Below, in pieces: positions 12,608 to 22,893 of a stretch of DNA of 64,000 bases (within the stretch, counting starts at the first letter, position 1; each line of letters opens with the position of its first letter). The DNA is taken from NCBI GenBank assembly GCA_011316305.1, contig SAUG01000154.1:1-64000 (forward strand). Reading direction: 5' to 3'. Under the pieces are notes generated by a model that had not been told where the DNA came from, ran no database searches, and saw only the letters and a list, made by a program, of their open reading frames with translations. The stretch comes from Rusavskia elegans. Its lineage: Eukaryota; Ascomycota; Lecanoromycetes; Teloschistales; Teloschistaceae. Made by a program: the position numbers and the translations under genes.

Positions 12608-12994
12608 TAATTTAGTTAATTTGGTTTTCATTTTAGTATCCGGTAAACCAATGGTTTAGTAAACAAATTAAATATTAGTATATCAATATTACTTAACAAA
12701 CAATAGCATTTATATTGTAGTTTAGTTAATATAAACAGTAGTTTTATATATTTTTAATTCTATATAATTTAATAATATAACGTATCATTCCACGAAATTT
12801 TTTTCTAGAAGTTTTTATAGATAAATATATCTTGCAGTTATCGTTTATTTTTTTTTTACTAGTAATATAAATTTAAAGTCCCTTGCGTATATATATATTC
12901 TCGTAATAGCTATACCGCAGCTAAATTAGATAATAGAATCCTTGTCTGTAATAACTATATCTATTTCCGCGGACGTCGATTACCTCGTTATAGC
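12608..12994 (-). repeat. R943 3' portion, reversed
   Basis: Begins TTTAGTTAATTTGGTTTTC, the reverse of the R943 3' end, and runs until it is cut by the MITE fragment at 12995. Confidence 0.7.
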
Positions 12995-13165
12995 TAAACT
13001 GGCTGTCGGGTCGGATTTCGAACCCGGGTTAAAGGAATCGATTCGACCCGAATCGGCTCCGACTTTTTTAAATATCGACCTAAATCGATTCCGACTTTTT
13101 TAAATACTAACTCGATTTAGTTCCGGGTTAAACCCGGATTCCTTGATTTAACTCGTTAAAACCGT
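12995..13165. repeat. Truncated hAT-like MITE
   Basis: The left terminus TAAACTGGCTGTCGGGTCGG is intact. The right terminus is absent and the sequence fades into AT-rich DNA. Confidence 0.55.
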
Positions 13166-14073
13166 TGAATTTTAATATAAAAATATAATTTTAGTATTAA
13201 AATAGATTAATATAGTATATTCTTTACTTAATATTTGTAGAATATAATATATGAATCATATATTTTATCTAGATAATTATTTTCTAATCAATATAATTAG
13301 TTAAATAGTTTTATATATTTTTCTATATCTTTAATTTCATTTTTTCTATATTTATATCGTTGTCCGCTTCAAATTTCTTCTTTATATTTTTATTCTAACT
13401 ATCAAAACTAATATATCTAGTTATATCTTTTGTTATTTCTAAACTTAATACTATTTTATATTAAGAGTACTTTTCTAATATCTAATCCTTTTTATTAATT
13501 TTAATAATTATATTACTATTTATATCCTTTCCTTTATAGAATGATTTAATATATCTATTAGCCGTATTTCTACTATAATTAATTTCTTTAATAAATACTA
13601 TTTATTTTTCTAGAAGATTTAGAATTCTAGTAGATTAAAGTTTTTAAAATTCGGTATAATAGATTATTTATTTCTAGATAAAATTAACGATTAAAGCTAT
13701 ATAATTTCTTAAAATAATTTAATTCGGACCATTAAAAGTAATATTATATTAAAAAAAGTATTAGAAAAAAATATCCCAATATTAGATAGTTCTATTTATA
13801 TTTAATATATTATTTTTACTTATTATATTATTTTTTTCCTACTTTATCCTACTTTATCTATTTGATAGTTATTGTTTTTTTCTATTTTTTCTATAAATGG
13901 TTCAATATATAGATCGTTTTTATAGTATAATATTATATATAGATTTGTTTTTAGTATAGTATATTTTACTTTATTATATTACTATATTTTTTTTTGAATT
14001 CTTTAATCTATTCTATAATCTCTAGTATTCTTTTTTAATATAGCTTTTATTTCTATATTTATACTTTTTAAGA
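13166..14073. other. AT-rich spacer
   Basis: T-rich on the plus strand. Scattered open segments occur on the minus strand, but I recognise no domain. Confidence 0.4.
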
Positions 14074-15236
14074 CCTTTCTGGACGGCTTCTATCTAAAGT
14101 TATATTGAGTTTTCATATATATATATTTCATCAACGTTATATACGGCAACGATTGTTATATTTACGTATAAAGAAATTTCTACAGCCAAAGATATATAGT
14201 TTATCAAATAAGATTTATAGTACAGTTAACTATTTCTATTTAATTATTTTTTCTTTATTCGCGATTACGAGTTTTCTACTATTTCTTTTTCGATATTATA
14301 AAAAATTATAAGTATTTAATATCTCCGCTATATCTATCTATTATAATACGAAGTAATTTTCTATATTTTTTGCCTCGTCTATATTTATTATATAATCTAT
14401 ATCTATACGTTCCGTTAAATTATTAAAGTATTCTTAAACCTATTTAGATTTAAGAAAGTCGCTAGACAGTACGCTAGCTACTACGGCCGGAAGTTTTACC
14501 CGGTCGATTAAATTAAAAGGAAATAGGAAGGTCGGATAGTATATTTTAAAGGCGGTAAAGAGAAAAATTAGATTAAAGACGAAATAGGTTATTCTAACTA
14601 TAATAAAGTAGTCGGCAACCGCGCGGATAGATATAATTATTACGGATATATTCTACGTTGGTTGAGTTATCGGTGGAAGGATACGTTATATTGCTGAGCA
14701 AATTTGAATTGAAATTCTATAGAACCGTTATTTATATTACATAAACTGGGGTACAAGTTCTGCTACCGTGTATTCAATGCTGGTATACCAACGCTTGATT
14801 TGCTTACCGAACCATTGGTTTACCGGGCACCAAAGTCAAAACAAATAACTAAATTACGGATATACTACTAATTAATTTAATTTACAGCTATAGCTATTAC
14901 AGGGATATATATATACGTAAAAACTCCTAGTAAATCGTAGTACTTGCGAGGATATAATATTACAGGGCTTATATTACTAGTAAAAAAAGAAAAAGCGATA
15001 ACTACGAGATATATTAATCTATAAAAACTTCTACGTTAGTTAAATTATCTATAGAAAGATACGTTATATTGTTAAATAAATTTATTTTAAAATTCTATAG
15101 AAAGAATCGTTATTTATATTAATTAAACTAGGATATAAATTCTGCTATCGTATATTTAATATTAATATACCAACGGTAGATTTATTTATCGAATTACTAG
15201 TTTATCGAATACCAAATTAAAGCCAAATTAACTAAA
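14074..15236 (+). repeat. R943 repeat carrying a nested truncated R943
   Basis: Older copy starting CCTTTCTGG and ending GCCAAATTAACTAAA. The flanks TACTTTTTAAGA and TACTTCTCTAGA are a plausible RIP-eroded 12 bp TSD; the left one overlaps the first base I call element. It is interrupted at 14651-14874 by a second copy plus its TSD. Confidence 0.75.
14651..14862 (+). mobile_element. 5'-truncated, less mutated R943 insertion
   Basis: 212 bp matching only the 3' end of R943, flanked by a perfect 12 bp duplication ATTACGGATATA (14639-14650 and 14863-14874). It keeps many TpG and CpA dinucleotides (GGTTGAGTTATCGGTGG) and is much less RIPped than the host copy. A long TSD with loss of the 5' side is what target-primed reverse transcription leaves behind. 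Confidence 0.8.
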
Positions 15237-16499
15237 TACTTCTCTAGAAATCTTTTTATTTAAATCTTTTGAAGTATTTATAAATTATAATATCGTCTAT
15301 ACTCTGTTTTTTATAAAATTTATATTTAATAATAAACGATTTTTTACCGCGTTTATAATTTATAACTAATTGAAATTTTATAGATAGTAGTTTTATTTCA
15401 GATATAGTAGATAGTATACTAAATAATATAGTAGAAAAATATAATTAATAACTATAGTATTATCTATAGATTCTATATATTATAGTAGTTAAATACGCGA
15501 AAAATTTGTAGAAATATATAGGTTTATTTACAGTTTTAACTTTCTAGCTATAATATAGCCGACGGTTATCTAAATAATTTTACTTTAATTTTAATCTTTT
15601 ATTTTTTAATAATTAACTATAATAATAAATTACTAATATATTATATACTGTACTGTATTATATTTTAATTTATTATTAAACTTTCTCTTATCGTTTATTA
15701 TAATATAATATAAAGTATATATAAATTGAAATTAAAGAAATATATTAAAATAATTTATATTAATCGTATAATAATATTAAAACCATTTTAGATAAGAAAT
15801 TAATTTCGTTTTATAGAAATATAGCGAAAACTCGAGGAAATAAAATTAAAAAAGATAAAAAGAAAAGTAAAAGAAAATTTGATAGCGCTAGAATACTAGT
15901 AATATTCCAAAATAATAAATTCTAAATTGTTTAGCCAATAATTCATCGAAAGAAATATCAATAAAAGTCTAGAACCGTTACTTTTCGAGAAATCTATAGA
16001 TATTAAAAGGGCTTCGGACCTTTTATTTCTAAAATATCTTTTACTAGATTATTTTATATAACTCTTACCGATATTACCACGATATAAGTAAATAGAAAAA
16101 TCGATAGAATATAAAATATAAGATTAATAGTTTTATAAAATATAGTAGAAGAACTTATAATTATATTTCTATTAAATAACTATATTATTTTACTATATTA
16201 TTTTAAATATCCGACTATTTTTTTTTTTAATAGGTTATAAACTATTTATAATCTAAATTAAATATATTACTATTTAGTAAAAAAACGTTTAATTTATTTA
16301 AAAATTAATATAAAATCTGGAAATATAGCCGAAAATATAATAATAGCTAGTTAATAATATATTCTAAAAAGTTAAAAGTTCTAAAAAAAGGATATAAATC
16401 TATAAAACTAATTATAGGATACTATTATATAAACTAGAATTAAATAGAATAGATTACTATTTTATATTATATATAATAACTTTTATATTCGATTATTTA
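15237..16499. other. AT-rich region without recognised content
   Basis: Strongly RIPped sequence with no family match and no domain I can name. Confidence 0.4.
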
Positions 16500-16684
16500 T
16501 TATAATTATCAATCGGGTTAAATCGGGTTTCTATCGGTTTCTATTTTATAACCCGACCTAGATTTTAGTTTTAATATTAGAAACCGACTCGAATCGTTTA
16601 GCGAGTCGGATCGAACCGATTTATTAAAATTTAAATCGGGTTTCCGAAGTACCGACGGAAACTCGTACCGAAGTAGCGAGTCTA
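16500..16684. repeat. hAT-like MITE right portion
   Basis: Contains TTTCTATCGGTTTCTATTTT, a block shared with other MITEs, and ends AAGTAGCGAGTCTA. The left end is missing. Confidence 0.6.
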
Positions 16685-17266
16685 AATATAGCTAGAATAA
16701 TCTATTTTAAATTCGATAAAAATACATTTTTTACTACTTTTAAAACGCGCTATTCGATCTTTCTACTATTTTTTAATCTAATCGACCGAATAGAATTTCT
16801 AGCCGTAGTAGCTAGCGTATTAGCTAGTAATCCTATAGCTAGCGATCTATTTAAAGTAATACGGGCTAAAAAATACTTTAAAAATTTAACGAAATATTTA
16901 GATACGGGTTATACGATAAATATAGCTAAAGCGAAAACTATTTATATTTACTTTATATTATAGTAGATAAAAATGGCGGAAATTTGAATTATTTATAATT
17001 GTTTATAATATCGAAAAAAATAGACCGAAGACTGCGAGTAATAAAGTAATATTTATATAGTAGAAGATTTATAATCGCGAATAAAGATGAAAATAGTTAA
17101 ATAGAAATAATTGACGCTATAAATATTGCCTGACAAATAGATTATAAGTTGTAAAAGTTTCTTTATACGTAAAATATAACAATCGTTATCGTATATAACT
17201 TTGATGAAATATATATATATATAAATTGAATATAATTCCAAATAAAAATCTTTTAGAAAAAGAGAT
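16685..17266 (-). repeat. R943 5' portion, reversed
   Basis: Reversed R943 lacking its 3' part, cut at the MITE. Here the family's antisense frame reads on the plus strand: FNLIDRIEFLAVVASVLAS near 16770-16830, then a YFKNLTKYLDTGY segment near 16875-16910, with few stops. It ends in the reversed 5' end (AATATAATTCC). Confidence 0.75.
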
Positions 17267-17868
17267 TCTACTAATATATTTAATATTTTAAAAAAATTAT
17301 ACTTTTTCTTTATAGTTATTATTTTCGCGATTTATCTAAAATTTATAAAATTAATTCGAGTATTAATATTTATAAAAAATATACGATATTGATAAACCTT
17401 TATAATATTTTTATATCTAAAGAAATTTAAAAGATTTAATTTCTTATCGCTTTAATATTATTATCGATTTTACTATAGAAAAACGTCTCGAAGTTAAAAA
17501 GGCTAAACTGGCCGTCGGATCGGATTTCGAATTCGAATTAATTAATCCGATCCGATTCGAGTCGGATTAGACTAAAATATAATTCGATTTAATCGGATTT
17601 TAAATTCTAAATCGTAATCCGATCTAATCCGCTAAAACTAGATTTTGACGCTAAATTCTAGTATAAAAGTATTAATTTTATTCAATTTTTATACGAATTT
17701 ACTAAAAAAGTTCTAATTAATTAACTACGCTAGCTGGAAAGATTTTAATTCGAGAAAATACATTATCTAAATATTTTACCTTTATTAAAAAAATAAAATA
17801 ATATGAAATTTAATATATAATTTAATCGAATCGGATCCGAATCGTATTATTTAGTAATTCGACTTAAA

Positions 17869-18271
17869 TATAACGTTTTTATATATCAAAAGGCGTTACG
17901 TTCGAGTCTAGCTACAGCCGTAGACGTAGTTCGAACTATTAAATAGTAAGGGAGTCCAGGTAAAAAATATCGTAACTAATCCCGTATAGCTATAAAGGTT
18001 TAATTATAATATTACGAGATATTTTCGTTACGGAAGTAATTAAAAGAAAAATAACTAAAGATATTTAATAATTATATTTACGATTAACGAGTGAAACTAT
18101 CTAATAGAAATAAGGAGCGATATATATAGTAAATGGGCCGACGTATTCGATAGAGCCGACCTGCTAAATAGAGGCGGCCCTACGGCTCTAGTAACCCTAA
18201 TTAGACTATTCTATTTGTCCGTTTATTTAACTAATGAACGTAAGTATTTCTATAGAAATATAGACGTAATA
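17869..18271 (-). repeat. 3' LTR of TyP-2
   Basis: 403 bp, from TATAACG (RIPped TGTAACG) to GACGTAATA. It matches 21442-21844. Confidence 0.85.
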
Positions 18272-18289
18272 CAGCTCTTTTTATAACAT

Positions 18290-21200
18290 TTTTCTAAACT
18301 TCTTTAAAGTTCTCTAGACGTTTTTTAAATATTTCCTTAGTTTCTATATATTCTCTTTATCTAGTAACCCTTTTTATTTTATTAAAAACTTATTCGTTTC
18401 TTTTCTTTCATTAACTATTCGTTTAACCTCGTATTTTTTTCTTTTCTAGTAGTACTAGTCTTTAGCTAGCTATATATATTCAGATACTTTTCTAAATAAA
18501 CTAACGTAGAATTTCGGGAAAATTTCTATTATTAGCAGTTTTAGATATACTATTATTCCTTTAATTTCTTAAATTTTAAAGAATCTAATATATAGCTTGT
18601 TCAGTTTTCTATCTATTAAACTTTCTATTAATAATAGTATTTTATCTTCTTTTTAGATATTATAATTTTTTTTATTATATCGATTTTTTTTCTTTACTTT
18701 TTCTTTAGTTTATTAAATTTTTATTTTCGCTTTGTCCCAGTTACGTTGTATCTTATCGATAAATATCTATACTGCTGGATTTTTAGTATTAGCGACGATT
18801 TCTTTTTTTAATATTTTTCTATAAAATAAATTATTAGTGGTTATATAAATATCATCATTATATAATAATTAAATTACTATTTTGATAGTTAGAAGGAATT
18901 ATATCTAATCTTTTTCTTTTTCTAAATAGTATATTTTTAGGTATATTTCTAGAATTTGATTTATTTTTTCTATTTATCCGTCGGTTAACGAATAGAATAA
19001 TATTAACATCGCTTGTTCTATTTCTACCGTTTACGTTAATCCTTTTATAAAATTCGAAACGAAGAGTTTATCTCTATTTGATATAATTTTTTCTATAATA
19101 TCGTTTTTATAGAAAACTATTTTTAAAAATAGAAATATAAATTGTTCCGCTATTGTTATTATTTTATATAATTCAAATCTTATATATTTAATAAATCTCT
19201 CTATTATAAATTTTATTATATTATATATTACTTATATATAAAAATCGACGGACTCGGGTAAATCTATTATAATATATATTCTAATATACTAGTATAGTTT
19301 ATCTGATATTTACGTTAGTTATAATTTACTCGATTATCTCTATCGACTTTCTTTTCGAAATTATTTATTCTAGGCAGTTTTTAATATATTTTTCCATATA
19401 TTTTTTAAAAACTGGTATATTTTTTTTTAAATTCGTCTAAACGTTTTTATAATTTTCTAGTAACCTGCCGTTTTTAGATAATATATTTATTAAATTATAT
19501 TATATATTTCTTTAGATACTTCTATTCCTTCTAGAACTTCGCCGTTTCTTTTAAATAACGGTCTATTTTTTCATTCCGCGGCTTCGTAGTCTATTTTTCT
19601 ACTAAGAGTATCTGCGACTGTATTATCTATACCTTTAATATAATTTAATTTAAAGTCGTAATAAGTTTTTTCTTTAACCTATCTTATTTATCTTTAATTA
19701 TAATTTTAATTAATAAATAAAGATAATAGGTTTTTATAATCTATATAGACTATTATTTTTTTTAAGATGTTATTTATATAGATTTTCCAGTATAAAAGAT
19801 TTGCTACGATTACTAGTATTTCTTTATCCGTTATTATATAATTAACTTCTATCGGAGTTAATTTTCTGAAATAGTATTCTAATAGTCTTCTATTCTATAC
19901 TATATATAATCTAAATCTTTTATCGGAAGTATCTATATATAGAATAATCTATTTATCTGAATTAAAAGTTTCTAAAGCTTTTTCGTTCGTAAAACTTTAT
20001 TTAATTTTTTTAAAAGCTTCGTTTTTAATTTTTATCTATTTAAACGTAGTATCGGTTTATAGGAAATCTATTAGAAAAACGGTTTTTTTTATATATTTTT
20101 AAATTATATTCTAGTAGAATATTATAAATTCTAAAAATTCTATATTTTTGTTTTAGTTTTTAGTACTAGCTATTTTTATATTATTTATAATTTATTTATT
20201 TTTATTATAAATTTTTCCAGTCTAATTACGTATTCTAGAAATATTTTTTTTTTTTAAAAAAACTTCGACTTTTTTTCTTTAATTCTAAAATTATATTCTC
20301 GGAATCTATATAATATTATTTAAATATATTATTTATATTCTTCCTTTATTTTAAAAAATATTAGTAAATCGTCTATACAGACTATAACGAAGATATTAAA
20401 ATAGTTATATATTATTTTATTTTCCGCGCGTTATAAAAATATTAGCGTATTAGTTAATTCGAAAAGTATTACTAAATATTCGAATAGACTGTACTTTATT
20501 CGAAATACGGATTTCTATTCGTCTTTTATTTTTATTTTTAGTAGATTAAAGATATCTTTTAGATTAAATTTAGTAAAAAACTTGGCTTTTCCTATCCTAT
20601 TTTTTAAATCTATAAGAAATAGAAACAGGTATTTATTTTTTTATATTATTATATTTAATTATCTAAAATTAATATAAAAATATAAATTTCCGGTTTTTTT
20701 TAGAAAGAAAAATTACCGGTTATAATATTTTTAATTTAGAATACTATATATATTTAAATTATGAATTATCGTAAATATATTATCGTATTACTTTCAACTA
20801 TTTATTATTTAATCTATATATTAGCCTAGCTTTTTCCATTTCCGGATCTATTATAATAATTTCGTAGTTTTTTTCGGTATAAACCGATAAAGATAATCTT
20901 TTTTTCGGTTTTTTTAATATATTCTAGAATTTTTTAAATAGTTATAGAATATCGTCTGTAATAGCTAATTCCTTTTTAATCTACTATTTTCTAATAAAAG
21001 CGTTATAAGTTTTTTTTATCCTAGATAATCTCTTAGATATATTAAATAGATAGTTTTCTAATTTTATTTATATTAATATCTATTCGATTTTTAGATTTTA
21101 TTTTATAAATTAGTGACTACCTAAATATATTTCCTTCTACCTTTTTATAAAATTAAAAACGATTCTTTTTTTATATCTATTATTTTATATACCCTAACTC

Positions 21201-21400
21201 TATTATTTGATATCTAAAAAGGCTTAGTTTAAAACCGGACCTTAACCAATTCTATTCTATTAATAGTTTCTATACAATAAAAGTTCGTTTTTCCAATTAA
21301 AAGGATATTAAACTTTTTTATATAGTTTTCCAATATAATATTATTTATAGTTCTCGAATTATCTAGTATTTCTATAGGTTATCCGAATAACGTTAGTTAG
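18290..21400 (-). pseudogene. TyP-2 pol (RT, RNase H, integrase), RIP-inactivated
   Basis: Reading down the minus strand: an RT entry segment FLSKKNRKF near 20700-20740; FNLLKIKIKDE near 20540-20570; the catalytic box VCIDDLLIF at about 20355-20395; RNase H with KLTPIEVNYIITDKE near 19830-19880, a DYKNLL motif near 19740 and DTLSRKIDYEAAE near 19575-19620. The integrase core then shows DLPESVDFY near 19240, SNRDKLFVSNF near 19040-19080 and a TDG near 18970. The order RT, RNase H, integrase is that of Ty3/gypsy. Stops are all TAG/TAA at expected Gln or Trp positions. The region before RT does not resemble a capsid domain. Confidence 0.87.
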
Positions 21401-21441
21401 ATAAAAATTCGATTTTTTTTTATCTTCCGGATTCGTTAAAG

Positions 21442-21844
21442 TATAATATTTCTATATATTCGAAGACGTTACGCTCGAGCCTAGCTATAGCCGTAGGCGT
21501 ATTCCGAACTATTAAATAGTAAGGGAATCTAAATAAAGAATATTATAACTAATTTCGTAGAGCTATAAAGGTACGATAATAATATTATAAAGTATTTTCG
21601 TTATAGAGATAATTAAAAGGAAAATAACTAAAGATATTTTATATTTATATTAATAACTAACGAAAAAAGCTATATAATAGAAATAAAGAGCGATATATAT
21701 AGTAAACGGGCCGATATATCCGACGGGGCCGATCTACTAAATAGAGACGGTTCTACGGCTCTAGCGGCTCTAACTGGACTGCGTTATTGGTTCGCTTGTC
21801 TGATGAATAAACGTGAGTACTTCTATAGAATCATAGACGTAATA
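21442..21844 (-). repeat. 5' LTR of TyP-2
   Basis: 403 bp partner of 17869-18271. In sense orientation it begins TATTACGTC and ends before the CTTTAACGA primer-binding region. Confidence 0.85.
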
Positions 21845-21851
21845 TTAAATT

Positions 21852-22380
21852 TGGACTGGCCGTCGGGTCGGGTTTTAAATCCGGATTTATATCCCGGATT
21901 CGAACCGAATCGGTTTCGACTTTTCTAAATATCGAATTAAATCGATTCCGATTTTTCTAGATATTAAACCGATTCGGTTCTAGGTTAAATCTAAATTCGC
22001 GGGTGTAACCTATTAAAGCCGCTAAAATCTAATATAAAAGTATAATTTTAATATAAAAGTATAGTTTTAATATAAAAGTAATATCTACCTATTAAAAATT
22101 AATCTAATAAAAGAAAAATATTATCTATATATACTATTTATAGATAAAATCAAATAAAAAATGATTTAATATATTATTTATAGTATTATACTATATATAG
22201 AATATTTAATAGATCGGGTCGAATTTCTATCGGTTTCTATTTTATAATCCGAACCGACTTTCGATTCTAATTTTAGAAATCGACCTATACTATTTAGCGG
22301 GTCGGATTATACTAATTTACTAAAACTTATATTAGATTTCTAAAATACCGATAGAAACCCGTATCGAAATAGCCAATCTA
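21852..22380. mobile_element. hAT-like MITE at the TyP-2 edge
   Basis: 529 bp with termini TGGACTGGCC and AGCCAATCTA and a perfect 8 bp TSD, ATTAAATT (21844-21851 and 22381-22388). The target overlaps the last base of TyP-2 and its TTAAA duplication, so this insertion is younger than TyP-2. Confidence 0.85.
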
Positions 22381-22494
22381 ATTAAATTCGATCTGTTAAA
22401 ATTCGGATCGAACCCGGATCGGATTATTAAAATTGGATCGAATATCCGACGGTTCGACGGAAATCCGACCCGTATCGGCTAGTCTAAAAAAGAC

Positions 22495-22893
22495 TAAATT
22501 TTGAATTGAAATTAAAAAATACTATATCTAAATATTCGGATATTAATAAAGAAATTTAGTTATTATATTTTTATTAAAAGAAAATTCTAATAATTTATCT
22601 ATTCGCGAGCTAAATTCTCGTCGTTGATTTACTAATTAAATTCGCTTTATATAATATTTTAAAATCTTTGAAAAAAAAGAAAAAAATTTTATTATATAAA
22701 AGCAGCGCGTTTTATCGAAATTTAACAAAATTAATAATTCTATATTTTTTAAATCGACCGAGATTTTTATATTAACCGCGTAAAAGATATTTATTAAATT
22801 TTGATCTAAATTTAGTTCCGATAATTTTAATAGATTTCTAAAAAAAAATTTAATTTCTTTTAACTACTAGAAACGTCTAATATATAAAATCAT
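22495..22893. other. AT-rich spacer
   Basis: No repeat or reading frame recognised between the split MITE and TyG-1. Confidence 0.45.

Larger units (their letters stand above)
17869..21844 (-). mobile_element. TyP-2: Ty3/gypsy LTR element, pol-only
   Basis: Structurally complete 3,976 bp element with LTRs at 17869-18271 and 21442-21844 (403 bp each) and a perfect 5 bp TSD, TTAAA (17864-17868 and 21845-21849). Coding is on the minus strand. The sense 5' LTR is followed by CTTTAACGAATCCGG, which does not begin with TGG, so a usual tRNA primer site is not apparent. A purine-rich AAAAAGAGCTG precedes the 3' LTR. Only about 690 bases lie between the 5' LTR and the RT core, and they carry no Gag or zinc knuckle. 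Confidence 0.9.
17504..22486. mobile_element. hAT-like MITE split by TyP-2
   Basis: The left part is 17504-17868 (TAAACTGGCCGTCGG) and the right part about 22389-22486 (ending GGCTAGTCTA). Joined, they follow the same order as the MITE at 2708-3163. The outer flanks AAAAAGGC (17496-17503) and AAAAAGAC (22487-22494) are an 8 bp TSD with one RIP-type difference. TyP-2 sits inside, and a second MITE lies at TyP-2's right edge. Confidence 0.8.
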
